Counted from the first letter of the stretch, positions 48,211-58,501 are shown. The stretch: DNA of 64,000 bases from JAIBJN01 sp963699495 (GCA_963699495.1 CAVOUB010000005.1:930001-994000), one strand, 5' to 3'. Notes: generated by a model not told the origin, from the sequence alone. Numbers and translations: made by a program.

Positions 48211-49184
48211 GCCTCCACCACCCGTGGATCGAGCTTCACGTACAGGAGGTCGGCGAGCAGGTTGAAGAAGATCACCGAGATGGTGAGAAACAGGAAGATC
48301 GCCTGGAGGAGGGGCCAGTCACGCTGGTCGATCGCCTCGACGGTCTCGAGCCCGATGCCCGGGTAGGAGAAGACGTACTCGATCGTGATCGCGCCGCCGA
48401 TGATGAAGCCGAGGGACAGGGCGATGAGCGTGACGATGGGGAGGAGCGCGTTGCGAAACCCGTGCTTGCGGACGATCTCCCAGTTCGAGAGCCCCTTCGC
48501 CCGCGCGGTGAGGACGTAGTCCTCGCCGAGCGTCTCGAGCATGGCCGACCGCACGATCAGCGCGTAGTCGCCGTAGAGGACGAGCCCGAGCGTCAGTGCG
48601 GGGAGGATCATGTGCCGGAAGCGATCGACGAAGATGTCCCACGCCGAGGCGTCCCCCAGGACACCGAGCGTCGGGTCCTCGATCCCCGAGGTCGGCAACC
48701 CGACGGCAGTCGCGACGAAGAGGACGATCAGGAGCCCGAGCCACTGGGTCGGCATCGAGTAGAAGACGAGCGAGGTCCAGAGGCCGCCCTTGTCGACGAC
48801 CGTGTCCCGTCGCCAGGCGGAGATCACCCCCGTGAGCGTGCCGAAGATGATCGAGAAGATCGTCCCGAGGGCCACCATCGGGATGGTGTTCCTGAGCGGC
48901 TCCCAGAGGAGCGTGGTGACGGGCTTCTCGAACCGCAGCGAGTTACCGAGGTCGCCGTGCGCGAGATCCGTCATGTAGAGCCTGTACTGCTCCCACTTGG
49001 ACTTGTCGAGGCCGAGCTCCCGGCGCTGGATCTCCTTGAACTGCGGCGTGCACTGGCGGCAGCGAAGCGCGGAGACGGCGTCGCCCGGCACGGCACGAAA
49101 GAGCACGAAGTTGAGGGTGATCGCGACGAGGACCGTCACGATCGCAAACAGGACGCGCTTGATGACGTAGTCCGTCGACCTCAC
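48207..49184 (-). CDS. Peptide ABC importer permease (DppB/OppB-like)
   Basis: 325 aa. It starts VRSTDYVIKRVLFAIVTVLVAITLNFVLFRAVPGDAV, the classical DppB N-terminus with the PGDA/PGDP motif. The EAA loop reads YVLTARAKGLSNWEIVRKHGFRNALLP, and FLLPGIGLET-like VFSYPGIGLETVEAIDQRDWPLLQAIFLFL ends the protein. An insertion of about 30 residues with two Cys (LRCRQCTPQFKEIQ) lies in the first periplasmic loop, as is common in the actinobacterial subtype. GTG 49184 lies 36 bp after the binding-protein stop. Confidence 0.92.
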   Translation of the reverse strand: MRSTDYVIKRVLFAIVTVLVAITLNFVLFRAVPGDAVSALRCRQCTPQFKEIQRRELGLDKSKWEQYRLYMTDLAHGDLGNSLRFEKPVTTLLWEPLRNTIPMVALGTIFSIIFGTLTGVISAWRRDTVVDKGGLWTSLVFYSMPTQWLGLLIVLFVATAVGLPTSGIEDPTLGVLGDASAWDIFVDRFRHMILPALTLGLVLYGDYALIVRSAMLETLGEDYVLTARAKGLSNWEIVRKHGFRNALLPIVTLIALSLGFIIGGAITIEYVFSYPGIGLETVEAIDQRDWPLLQAIFLFLTISVIFFNLLADLLYVKLDPRVVEA

Positions 49185-49220
49185 GCCTGAGCCCTCCGCC
49201 CGCCGTTGCTTTGTCTGGGC

Positions 49221-50960
49221 CTATTCGACCATGTAGGGCGTGGTCCAGTACTTCTTGGAGTAGGCGTTCAGATCGGTCTCGATGCCGGCCCACTTCTTCG
49301 AGTGCGCGTCGATGTAGTCCTCGTTCACGAGCTGCGTGTAGAGGACGTTGTCGTAGATGATCTGCTGCATCTCGTAGACGACCTTCTGCCGCTCGGCCTG
49401 GTCGACCAGCGTGCCCTGCTGGGCGTAGAGCTTGTCGTACTCCGGGTTGTCCCAGCCCGTGTCGCTCCACGAGCACCACTGGCCCTTGGTGACGACCGAG
49501 AGCATGAAGTCGGGGTCGACGTAGCCCGCCCAGTCCCACATGGCGATGTCGTACTTCGCATAGCCTGTCGACGTCGAGGCGTCGCAGTCCTCGTCCGTCT
49601 CGAGCGCGTACGTTGCCGTGGAGTCCCCGCCGACCTTCTGCGTCACGTCGACTCCGGCCGCGGCGAAGCCCTCCTGCACGATCTCGAAGGCGCGGTCGGG
49701 GTTGTAGTCGGGCGACGTCGGCGTGACGATCTCGTAGACCATCGGGTGCGCCGCCTGCGCGTAGTCGCCCGTGGTCGCCGGGGCAACGCGGATCCCGTCA
49801 GGTCCCCGGGTGTAGCCGAGGTCGTCGAGCATCTGGTTCCCGGCTTCGCAGTCGTACTCGAGCGGGCCGAGGTTCGGGTTCTCCATGTCGCCGGCGATGT
49901 GGCCGACGAGGCTCTCGACCTTGTTGGCGTAGCCGTGCTGAAGGACCTCGATCATCTGGTCGCGGTCGACGCACATGGAGAGCGCCTTCTTCACCTGCGG
50001 ATCGAGGAGCTCGCGGTTCTTCGGCTTGCGCGGGTTCGAGTTCCAGGTGATGTTGGTCGTCTCCGAGCCGAGGACGTTGTTGACGACGAGGTTGTCGTCC
50101 TTCTTGAGGACGTCGATCGCGTTGAACGGCACCTGGTCGACCCAGTCGAGGTTGCCCTGCCGGAGCTCGGCGATCTGCGAGTCGGCGTTCGTGTAGTAGG
50201 TGAGCGTGACCGCCTCGGCGTTCGAGGGCTCGCCGTAGTAGCCCTCCCAGGCGATGAAGACGGTGGTGCCCTTCTTCTCGTACTGCTTGAGCGTGTAGGC
50301 GCCGCCGGTGACCATCGGCAGGTTCTGCTCGGGGTGGTACGTCTTCAGGCCCTTGCCGTTCGCGCCTTCGAGCGGCTCCCAGACGTGCTGCGGGAGGATG
50401 AAGAACTGCTCCAGCTGCGCGAGCACGTTGCCCACGGGCGTCTCGTAGTGGATCACGAGCGTGTTGTCGTCGGGCGCGTCGGCGCCGGTCACGTGCGCGA
50501 GCGCCGCGGCGGCGACGCCGGTCGGCCCGTCCGCGTACTTGACGGTCGTGTTGATCGTCCAGGCGGCGTCGGCGGCGGTGAGCGGCTTGCCGTCCGACCA
50601 CGTCCCGCCGGGCTTGAGCGTGAACGTCCAGTCCTTGCCGTCGGCGGAGGTCTCCCACGACTCGGCCCAGTCGCCCTCGATCACGAGCTGGCCGTCCGAC
50701 GCCTTCTTGTACTGCACGAGCTGCGGGTAGACCATGATCATCGCCTGGTAGCCGTTGGACTCGATGAAGTTGAACGGGTTGAGCGAGTCGATGTAGTTGA
50801 TCGTCCCGATCCGGAGGATCCCGCCCTTGACGGGCGTCCCTTCGCCCTCGCCGGTCCCGGATCCCTGCTGGGCTCCATCACCACCACCGCCGCCGCCGCA
50901 ACCAGCGGCGCCGAGGAGAACGGCCAGGACCGCGATCAACAGCAGCGCTCGCTTCTTCAT
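49221..50960 (-). CDS. Peptide-type ABC importer substrate-binding lipoprotein (SBP family 5)
   Basis: 579 aa. Signal KKRALLLIAVLAVLLGAAGC ends with the lipidated Cys and a Gly-rich linker. Family 5 markers: GGILRIGTINYIDSLNPF, LVIEGDWAESWETSADGKDWTFTLKPGGTWSDGKP, VTLTYYTNADSQIAELRQGNLDW and NSNPRKPKNRELLDPQVKKALSMCVDRDQMIE. Binds peptides, nickel complexes or other oligomeric ligands outside the membrane and delivers them to the two permeases. ATG 50960 has AAGGAAG upstream and lies 4 bp after the S66 peptidase stop. The ligand is not predictable from sequence. Confidence 0.92.
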   Translation of the reverse strand: MKKRALLLIAVLAVLLGAAGCGGGGGGDGAQQGSGTGEGEGTPVKGGILRIGTINYIDSLNPFNFIESNGYQAMIMVYPQLVQYKKASDGQLVIEGDWAESWETSADGKDWTFTLKPGGTWSDGKPLTAADAAWTINTTVKYADGPTGVAAAALAHVTGADAPDDNTLVIHYETPVGNVLAQLEQFFILPQHVWEPLEGANGKGLKTYHPEQNLPMVTGGAYTLKQYEKKGTTVFIAWEGYYGEPSNAEAVTLTYYTNADSQIAELRQGNLDWVDQVPFNAIDVLKKDDNLVVNNVLGSETTNITWNSNPRKPKNRELLDPQVKKALSMCVDRDQMIEVLQHGYANKVESLVGHIAGDMENPNLGPLEYDCEAGNQMLDDLGYTRGPDGIRVAPATTGDYAQAAHPMVYEIVTPTSPDYNPDRAFEIVQEGFAAAGVDVTQKVGGDSTATYALETDEDCDASTSTGYAKYDIAMWDWAGYVDPDFMLSVVTKGQWCSWSDTGWDNPEYDKLYAQQGTLVDQAERQKVVYEMQQIIYDNVLYTQLVNEDYIDAHSKKWAGIETDLNAYSKKYWTTPYMVE

Positions 50961-50964
50961 GCCC

Positions 50965-51936
50965 TCACTCTTCCTTTCCTTCCGTCGCCAGGCCGGAGGT
51001 ATGCAACGTCAACGTCTTCGCGTCGGCATCGAGCGTCGCCGTGACGCCGAGCGGGATGGTGGCGAGGTGCTTCCCGTGCCCCAAGGGAAGCTTGTATAGC
51101 ACGGGGACACCCAGTGGCTCTAGGTGTACCTCGAGCACGTCCTCGAGCGAACGTGTCCGAGCCCAGCCCGGGTGGTCCCTCCAGTCGCTCTTCGCCATCT
51201 CCCCTACTACGACTCCGCGAACACCCGCGAGTTTGCCGGACTGGGCGAGCTGGGTGAGGCTCCCGTCGGCTCGGTACGGCTCCAGCTCGACGTCCTCGAA
51301 GAAGAGAATCGCGCCCTCGAGGTCGATCTCCCAGGGCGTCCCCATCGTGTGAATGAGGAGCGAGAGACAGCCTCCCACGATCGGCGCGGTCACCTTCCCG
51401 CCGCCGATCGGGCGGACGTAGGGATCGTCTGGATCGTCCGGGACCCGCCCGGCGCCGTTCCCGCGCAGCACCTCCAGGAGCCGCTCGCGCGAGAACTCGG
51501 TCACGGCCGGATCACCGACTCCGAGGAACCCGTTGCCGTAGAACGTGGCCAGGCCCGTCCGCTGCCGGATGGCCACGTGGAGCGAGGTGATGTCCGAGAA
51601 CCCGACGAAGGGCTTCGGGTTGGCCGCGATGACCTCGAAGTCGAGGTGCGGGATCACCTCCGCCGAGCCATAGCCGCCCTGCAGGCACTGGACGACGTCC
51701 ACCTCGGGATCGGCGAACAGCCCCAGCAGGTCGGCCGCCCGGTCGCGCGCAGCGCCGGCGAGGTAGTCGTCGCGGGCGTAGACGTGCTCGGCGAGCTTGA
51801 CCCGGTAGCCCCGGGACTCCCACCACTCGACGCTTCGAAGAACGTCCGAGCGGCTCTCGTAGGGGCTCGCAGGCGCAGCGACGCCGATCGTGCCGCCCTC
51901 CGGAAGCGGCCTGCCGAAGAGCGTCGCCGCGATCAC
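50965..51936 (-). CDS. S66-family LD-carboxypeptidase/MccF-like peptidase
   Basis: 323 aa. GGTIGVAAPASPYESRSDVLRSVEWWESRGY at the N-terminus, QCLQGGYGSAEVIPHLDFEVI with the nucleophile Ser, FVGFSDITSLHVAI and PLGHGKHLATIPLGVTATLD with the catalytic His are the S66 signature. Members either trim murein tetrapeptides (LdcA) or cleave microcin C-type conjugates (MccF). Clustering with a peptide importer allows either cell-wall peptide recycling or breakdown of an imported peptide-like compound. GTG 51936 overlaps the C45 gene stop (GTGA). Confidence 0.9.
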   Translation of the reverse strand: MIAATLFGRPLPEGGTIGVAAPASPYESRSDVLRSVEWWESRGYRVKLAEHVYARDDYLAGAARDRAADLLGLFADPEVDVVQCLQGGYGSAEVIPHLDFEVIAANPKPFVGFSDITSLHVAIRQRTGLATFYGNGFLGVGDPAVTEFSRERLLEVLRGNGAGRVPDDPDDPYVRPIGGGKVTAPIVGGCLSLLIHTMGTPWEIDLEGAILFFEDVELEPYRADGSLTQLAQSGKLAGVRGVVVGEMAKSDWRDHPGWARTRSLEDVLEVHLEPLGVPVLYKLPLGHGKHLATIPLGVTATLDADAKTLTLHTSGLATEGKEE

Positions 51937-52943
51937 GGCTCGAAGCGGTAGACCTGGGCTTCGGAGTCGCAGGGGTTGCCGCGGCCGTACGTGATCTCCC
52001 CTGTGGTGACGTCGGCGACGCACCAGAACACGGTCTTCACGGCCTTGGGCTCGTCCCCGTGGCGGCAGATCGCGTTCTCGCCGTTCTCGTGGTCTGCGAG
52101 GACTGCGCGGAGGCGCTCCACGGTGAAGCCGTCGCCGGCCCCCAGCTCGCGCGCGCGCTCGAGGCGCGCGCGGGAGCTCTCGTAGTCGCCCGCGCACTCG
52201 AATTGCCGCATGTCGGCGCGGTCGTAGTGGTTCGTGTGGGCGAGGAACCCGTGCGTGCCGGGCTCGTCGATCCCCGCCCTCGTCGCCGAGGCCTCGACGT
52301 TCGCCGCGCCGCCGTCGGCGTGGGCGAGCACCCAGTTGTAGGCGGAGGAGCGCGCCGGGTGCAGGCTCGCGTCGACGGCCTCGCCCAGGGTGCGCCGTGT
52401 GAGGACGTCCCGCACCTGGAGGAGGCGAGGGATGCCGACGCGCTCGTCGTTGGGCGAGACCTCGTTCCCGGTCACGGAGAGGCCGGCGTCGTTCCAGCCG
52501 ACGCTGATCCAGGGGCCGCTGCCCAGCGTGAAGACGCAGGGCTCATCGGGGACGCGCCACTCGATCGCCACGATGTCGTCCTCGTCCTCGGCGTACAGGT
52601 CGTTGGTGTGCGCCACGAGCAGGTGTCCGTCGGCCGTACGGGCGCCCGTGACGACGAGGTCGCTGCAGCCGGTGGGCGCCTCGGCCGGGGCGAGCTCCTC
52701 GATCGAGGCCGCGAAGACGGCGAGCGGGTCGAGGTTGGCGCCCTCGGCGGCGCCGTCCAGCTCCTCCACGATCCACGGGAGGTGCTCGACCGTGACGGCA
52801 CGGTAGCGCCCGACGAGCGCCGGGTCGAAGGGGGTCTGCGCCACCAGGCGCCGGATCGAGCCCGCGGTCGCGGCACCGATCTGTCGCCCCACGTCGGTGT
52901 GGCTCCCTGCCGCGCGGATCAGTGGGATCGGCGCCGGTGTCAC
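51933..52943 (-). CDS. Peptidase C45 / acyl-CoA:6-APA acyltransferase-like N-terminal-nucleophile hydrolase
   Basis: 336 aa. The fold is marked by EELAPAEAPTGCSDLVVTGARTADGHLLVAHTNDLY: autocleavage before the Cys of GCSD would expose the catalytic N-terminal Cys. FLAHTNHYDRADMRQF and RLRAVLADHENGENAICRHGD are typical of the C45 family. Fungal members acylate or deacylate penicillin; bacterial members are amidases of mostly unknown substrate. GTG 52943 overlaps the creatininase-like gene (GTGA). Together with the S66 peptidase it argues for hydrolysis of unusual amide bonds in imported compounds. Confidence 0.88.
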   Translation of the reverse strand: MTPAPIPLIRAAGSHTDVGRQIGAATAGSIRRLVAQTPFDPALVGRYRAVTVEHLPWIVEELDGAAEGANLDPLAVFAASIEELAPAEAPTGCSDLVVTGARTADGHLLVAHTNDLYAEDEDDIVAIEWRVPDEPCVFTLGSGPWISVGWNDAGLSVTGNEVSPNDERVGIPRLLQVRDVLTRRTLGEAVDASLHPARSSAYNWVLAHADGGAANVEASATRAGIDEPGTHGFLAHTNHYDRADMRQFECAGDYESSRARLERARELGAGDGFTVERLRAVLADHENGENAICRHGDEPKAVKTVFWCVADVTTGEITYGRGNPCDSEAQVYRFEP

Positions 52944-53752
52944 ACCGTCTCCCGCGGCTCGCGACGCTCCGGGAGCGGCCAGGAGAGGAGCTCCCGGACG
53001 AAGCCGACGCACTCCTCCACCGCCGCTTCGAGCAGGGCAACGCCCTTCTCGGCGGTGGCCTTGGTCGCATCGCCCTGGACCCCGGTGGCGGAGAACGACG
53101 ACCACCAGGGCATGACCTTGAGCGGGCCGTCCGCCCAGTCCATGAAGGCATACTCGCCGTCGGGGTAGCCGCGCTCGTCGACGGCCTTCTCCATGTCCAC
53201 GGCGTCGGGGTCGATGGCCAGGTAGATGGACGTCTCCAGCTCGCAGGCGTGGCCCATGCCGCCGCGCTCGGACTCCCGCAGCTCCCCGACCCGCGCGAGG
53301 GAGCGCTTGCCGGAGAGGTAGAACGCCGCCGCCGAGAGCACCCCGGGGTGCTCGACGCCGACGAGCCGGGCGGCGGCCTCGACGAAGTTCTGGTTCGAGC
53401 CGTGCCCGTTCAGGAAGAGCATCCGGCGGAAGCCGTGGCGCGCGAGCGAGGTCCCCACGTCGGTGCAGTAGCGCGTGAAGGTGTCCCAGCCGATCGTGAT
53501 CGGGCCGGGGAAGTCCATGTGGTGCGGCGAGTAGCCGTGCGGGATCGGCGGGAGGAGGACGATCTCGTCCGGCGCAGCAGCCGCGGTCCGGCGGCAGACC
53601 TCCGCCGTGATGCGCAGGTCGGTGTCGATCGGCAGGTGTGGGCCGTGGTCTTCGAGGGTGGCCACCGGGATGAGGCAGACACGTTCCTCGGACGCTGCCC
53701 GGCGCACCTCCGGCCAGGTCAGGCGCTCGTAAAGGAGCGGGCTACTCCACAT
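52940..53752 (-). CDS. Creatininase-family amidohydrolase
   Basis: 270 aa. Metal ligands are visible in VATLEDHGPHLPIDTDLRI, LFLNGHGSNQNFVEA and GHACELETSIYLA, the creatininase pattern (creatinine amidohydrolase, MftE, FAPy deformylase ArfB). There is no mycofactocin or riboflavin context, so substrate assignment would be guesswork; a cyclic or small amide is likely. ATG 53752 lies 3 bp after the OsmC stop, and its end overlaps the C45 gene. MPWWSSFSATGVQGDATKA near the C-terminus is the usual closing motif. Confidence 0.9.
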   Translation of the reverse strand: MWSSPLLYERLTWPEVRRAASEERVCLIPVATLEDHGPHLPIDTDLRITAEVCRRTAAAAPDEIVLLPPIPHGYSPHHMDFPGPITIGWDTFTRYCTDVGTSLARHGFRRMLFLNGHGSNQNFVEAAARLVGVEHPGVLSAAAFYLSGKRSLARVGELRESERGGMGHACELETSIYLAIDPDAVDMEKAVDERGYPDGEYAFMDWADGPLKVMPWWSSFSATGVQGDATKATAEKGVALLEAAVEECVGFVRELLSWPLPERREPRETV

Positions 53753-53755
53753 CGT

Positions 53756-54187
53756 CTACGCCAGCGCCGCGTCCAGCGTGATCTCGGGGACACTCGCAAG
53801 CGCCTGCGACACGGGGCAGCCCGCAACGGCGCCCTCGGCGGCCTCGCGGAACCCGTCCTCGTCGAGGCCGGGAACGCGACCGCGGACGGTCAGAGCGATC
53901 TTCGTGATCCCCTCGCCGGGCTGGAAGGTGACCGTGGCGCCCGTCTTCAGCTCCTCCGGCGGCGCGCCGGCTTCCGCCAGGCCGAGGGAAAGGGCCATCG
54001 AGAAGCACGAGGCGTGCGCGGCGGCGATCAGCTCCTCCGGGCTCGTGCGCCCGGCGGGATCCTCCGCGCGCGAGGCCCAGGTGACGTCGAGCGGTCCAAA
54101 AGCGCCACTCCCGACGCTGTCGATCGAGCCGCTCCCGTCCAGCAGACCTCCGTGCCAGGTGACCTCGGCGTGGCGATCGGTGGCCAT
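53756..54187 (-). CDS. OsmC/Ohr-family peroxiredoxin-like protein
   Basis: 143 aa. The two redox Cys are in AAHASCFSMALSLGL and EGAVAGCPVSQAL, as in OsmC (organic hydroperoxide reductase). GRTSPEELIAAAHASC is the family hallmark. ATG 54187 has a GAAGGGGG Shine-Dalgarno. It is the promoter-proximal gene of the ten-gene operon, 3 bp before the creatininase-like gene, so oxidative-stress defence and the peptide/amide genes would be expressed together. The frame is open far upstream over the helicase gene; that extension is an artefact. Confidence 0.92.
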   Translation of the reverse strand: MATDRHAEVTWHGGLLDGSGSIDSVGSGAFGPLDVTWASRAEDPAGRTSPEELIAAAHASCFSMALSLGLAEAGAPPEELKTGATVTFQPGEGITKIALTVRGRVPGLDEDGFREAAEGAVAGCPVSQALASVPEITLDAALA

Positions 54188-54373
54188 TCGTCCCCCTTCA
54201 CGTCGTTGACGCCGCGACTGTACCGAACTGCCCGCTCCGCCCGGCACCGCCTGTCCTCCTGCTACCGTTGTCCCAAGAGGTCGGCAATTCGGCCGGCCGT
54301 GAGATGAGCTTCTCGTTCCTCCTTCGGACGTTCGGGCAAGGCGAGTCTCGAACGAAAGAAGGAGTAGAACAGA

Positions 54374-55546
<1,173 letters not shown>

Positions 55547-55594
55547 GCGGCAACTAGAGCCACCACTGACTGGCCGAGGGGCGAAGATGCGAAT

Positions 55595-55990
55595 GTGTCA
55601 TCGGAGCTCGTCCTCCTCGCGAACTTCCTGGTCGCGGCGGTCCTGCTTACCGTCGCGGCCAGCAATCGCCTGGCGCGCGTGCTGTCACGCAAGCCCCTGG
55701 CTCTCGCCGTCCTTCCGCTCCTGACCGCGGTCCTCGTCACGGTGTACGTCTTTGGCGAAGACAGCTACCGCGGAAACGGCATCAGCCGCTGGGACGCCTA
55801 CCGCTCGCCCGGTGGGGCGCTTGGCCCGATGTTCGCGCTCTCCGTCGCCCTCATGGTGGGATGCGCCGCCTTGCTCTTCTACGCCGGGCTCCAGGGTAGA
55901 GACCGCCTGTTGCGGGCGACCGCTCTCGCCGGTGGACTCACCTCGCTCGGCCTCGTCACCGTGACGATTGCCGGGTTCACGTTGAACTGA
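55595..55990 (+). CDS. Small membrane protein of unknown function
   Basis: 131 aa. Four hydrophobic stretches: ELVLLANFLVAAVLLTVAA, PLALAVLPLLTAVLVTVYVFG, LGPMFALSVALMVGCAALLFYAGL and ALAGGLTSLGLVTVTIAGF; a loop RGNGISRWDAYRS lies between the second and third. No family recognised. GTG 55595 is preceded by GAGGGGCGAAG. It stands between the helicase and the ABC exporter with 48 and 81 bp on either side and could share their transcript. Confidence 0.7.
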   Translation: MSSELVLLANFLVAAVLLTVAASNRLARVLSRKPLALAVLPLLTAVLVTVYVFGEDSYRGNGISRWDAYRSPGGALGPMFALSVALMVGCAALLFYAGLQGRDRLLRATALAGGLTSLGLVTVTIAGFTLN

Positions 55991-56071
55991 GTTGCGTGAC
56001 TCGCCGTCGCCGCCCAGGATCGAGCGGGGGGCGGACGCGGTCGAGCGCCCCTCGGCAGGCAAGCTTCAGGG

Positions 56072-57898
56072 ATGGCAGGACGTCGCCGTTGGGGAGGATT
56101 CGCGCCCGGGGAAGCGCCGGAGCGTCCCGCCGACCCCGAAGTTCGCAGGGCGAACTTCCACCGCATCGTCCGCCTGTTCCGGCCCTACAGCCGGACGCTG
56201 CTCGCCGTCAACGCGCTCATCTTCGTCTCCGCCGCGCTCGGCGTCATCCCGTCCTTCCTCCTGCGCGAGGTTCTGGACGTGGCCATCCCCGACGAGGAGG
56301 TCGGGCTTCTGACCGTGCTCGTGGCGGGGATGGTCGCCATCCCGGTCGTGACGGGCGCGCTCGGGGTCTGGCAGACCCTGCTCTCGAACCGCGTCGGCCA
56401 GGCCGTGATGCACGACCTCCGTACGGCGGTGTACCGGCACCTGCAGAGACTCTCGCTTGCGTTCTTCACCCGGACCCGCACGGGCGAGGTGCAGAGCCGC
56501 ATCGCCAACGACATCGGCGGGATCGAGAACGTCGTCACCTCCACCGCGACGTCCGTCGTCTCGAACGTGACGACCGTGCTGGCGACGGTCGGCGCGATGC
56601 TGCTGCTCGACTGGCGCCTCGCCGTCTTCGCGCTGGCGCTGCTCCCCCTGTTCGTGTACCTGACGAAGCGCGTGGGCGAGCAGCGTCGCAAGGTCACCGC
56701 CGAGCTGCAGGCCTCACTCGCGGACGTGTCCTCGATCGTCCAGGAGTCCCTGTCGGTCTCCGGGATCCTGCTCGGCAAGACGATGGGCCGCTCCGACGAC
56801 CTCGCCGAGCGGTTCGGGAGCGAGTCCAAGCGCCTGGCCGACCTCGAGGTGCGCAGCCGCATGACGGGCCGGTGGATGATGGCCGCCATCCAGACGACGT
56901 TCGCCGTCATGCCCGCGCTCGTCTACTGGTTCGCCGGCTGGACGATGGCGAACGGGAGCGAGACGATCTCGATCGGGACACTGGTCGCGTTCACCACCCT
57001 GCAGTCGCGTCTCTTCTTCCCGATCGGCTCGCTGCTCGGCGTTCAGGTGGACGTCCAGAGCTCGCTCGCGCTCTTCGACCGCATCTTCGAGTACCTCGAC
57101 CAGCCGGTCGACATCGCGGACGGGACGCGTGCGCTGGAGCGCCCGCGGGGCGATGTCGCCTTCGACCACGTCTGGTTCCGCTACGGAAGCGAGCAATGGA
57201 CGCTCGAAGACGTGGCCTTCGCGGTGCCGGCGGGGACGAAGACGGCTCTGGTCGGCGAGACCGGCTCGGGCAAGACGACCTGCGCGTACCTCGTCGCGCG
57301 CCTCTACGACGCGACCGAGGGGAAGGTGACCATCGACGGAGTGGACGTGCGCGACCTGACCTTCGAGTCCCTGGCGGCGGCCGTCGGCGTGGTCTCCCAG
57401 GAGACGTATCTCTTCCACGCGAGCGTGCGCGAGAACCTGCGCTTCGCCAGGCCCGAGGCGACGGATGCGGAGATCGAGGAGGCCGCCCGCGCCGCGCAGG
57501 TGCACGAGCTGATCGCCTCGCTGGCGGAAGGCTACGACACCGTCGTCGGCGAGCGTGGCTACCGCTTCTCCGGCGGCGAGAAGCAGCGGATCGCGATCGC
57601 GCGCACCATCCTCCGCAACCCGCCGATCCTCGTGCTCGACGAGGCCACGTCGGCGCTCGACACGCAGACCGAGCGAGCCGTGCAGGACGCCCTGGAGCGG
57701 CTTGCCGAGGGCCGTACGACGATCGCGATCGCGCACCGCCTCTCCACCGTCCGCGACGCGGATCAGATCGTCGTGCTCGACCACGGGCGGGTCGTCGAGG
57801 TCGGGACCCACGACGAGCTCCTGGCGCGTGACGGGCGCTACGCGTCGCTCGTCTTCCGCGACGCAGACACTCCCGCGGCGGCTCTTACCGAGTCTTAG
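56072..57898 (+). CDS. ABC exporter half-transporter (fused TMD-NBD)
   Basis: 608 aa. Six membrane helices in the first ~320 residues (e.g. LLAVNALIFVSAALGVIPSFL, LLTVLVAGMVAIPVVTGALGV), with the coupling segment LAFFTRTRTGEVQSRIANDIGGIENVV. The nucleotide-binding part has Walker A GETGSGKTTCAYLVARLY, Q-loop VVSQETYLF, signature YRFSGGEKQRIAIAR, Walker B ILVLDEATSALD and switch His in IAIAHRLSTV. MsbA/LmrA-type multidrug or lipid exporter; being alone, it should act as a homodimer. ATG 56072 gives a ~35-residue basic N-terminal tail before the first helix. Confidence 0.94.
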   Translation: MAGRRRWGGFAPGEAPERPADPEVRRANFHRIVRLFRPYSRTLLAVNALIFVSAALGVIPSFLLREVLDVAIPDEEVGLLTVLVAGMVAIPVVTGALGVWQTLLSNRVGQAVMHDLRTAVYRHLQRLSLAFFTRTRTGEVQSRIANDIGGIENVVTSTATSVVSNVTTVLATVGAMLLLDWRLAVFALALLPLFVYLTKRVGEQRRKVTAELQASLADVSSIVQESLSVSGILLGKTMGRSDDLAERFGSESKRLADLEVRSRMTGRWMMAAIQTTFAVMPALVYWFAGWTMANGSETISIGTLVAFTTLQSRLFFPIGSLLGVQVDVQSSLALFDRIFEYLDQPVDIADGTRALERPRGDVAFDHVWFRYGSEQWTLEDVAFAVPAGTKTALVGETGSGKTTCAYLVARLYDATEGKVTIDGVDVRDLTFESLAAAVGVVSQETYLFHASVRENLRFARPEATDAEIEEAARAAQVHELIASLAEGYDTVVGERGYRFSGGEKQRIAIARTILRNPPILVLDEATSALDTQTERAVQDALERLAEGRTTIAIAHRLSTVRDADQIVVLDHGRVVEVGTHDELLARDGRYASLVFRDADTPAAALTES

Positions 57899-57991
57899 GA
57901 GAACGCAGCCGAATCTTTGCTCCGGCCGGGGCGATCCCTCAGGCGCGCCTCCGTAGCGTCCGAGTTGCGATCAACGGACAAGGAGGGAGAC

Positions 57992-58382
57992 ATGCGTACG
58001 TTTGCAGCACTCGGAGTCATGGCCCTGGTGGCGGCCGCCGTTCTGGTGGCGGCGATGCCCGCGGCGGCCGGCGGCGGCAAGGAAGTCCTCCGCAGCGGCA
58101 ACTGCAGCGGCTCGGCCGACTGGAAGCTGAAGCTCAAGATCGACGGCGCCCGGATCGAGACCGAGTTCGAGGTCGACCAGAACAAGAACGGCCAGCGCTG
58201 GCGGGTCGTCCTGCGGCGAGACGGATCCCGCTTCTTCCGCGGCATCCGCACGACGCACGCCCCGAGCGGCTCGTTCACGGTCCAGCGGCGCCCGCTCAAC
58301 GCCGCCGGGGACCGACCGGATCACCGCCCGTGCGGTGAACCTGCAGAGCGGACAGGTGTGCAGGGCCGCAGCGACCATCTAG
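57992..58382 (+). CDS. Small secreted protein of unknown function, one frameshift
   Basis: 129 aa after correction. The signal peptide RTFAALGVMALVAAAVLVAAMPAAAGG is followed by a beta-rich domain: SGNCSGSADWKLKLKIDGARIETEFEVD and RWRVVLRRDGSRFFRG. The expected end (DRITARAVNLQSGQVCRAAATI) is in the next frame; one extra base near 58308-58316 restores it, with TAG at 58380-58382 as stop. The two Cys near the ends could pair. Similar proteins exist in actinobacteria without assigned function. ATG 57992 has a strong AAGGAGGGA; TAGCGT at 57954-57959 is a possible -10. Confidence 0.75.
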
Positions 58383-58400
58383 CGCCTGCGGCCTGAGGAG

Positions 58401-58432
58401 GAGCGAGGGAGCGCGGCCCTCGCTCATTTCCT
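58401..58432 (+). terminator. Intrinsic terminator after the secreted-protein gene
   Basis: GAGCGAGGG (58401-58409), loop AGCGCGG, CCCTCGCTC (58417-58425): a perfect 9-bp stem followed by ATTTCCTT. Confidence 0.75.
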
Positions 58433-58501
58433 TCGCTCGGGGGAGCCGGCCTCCAAGGCTCTCATCTCCACCTCATCGCCCGTGGATACAAGACGTGTGC
58501 G

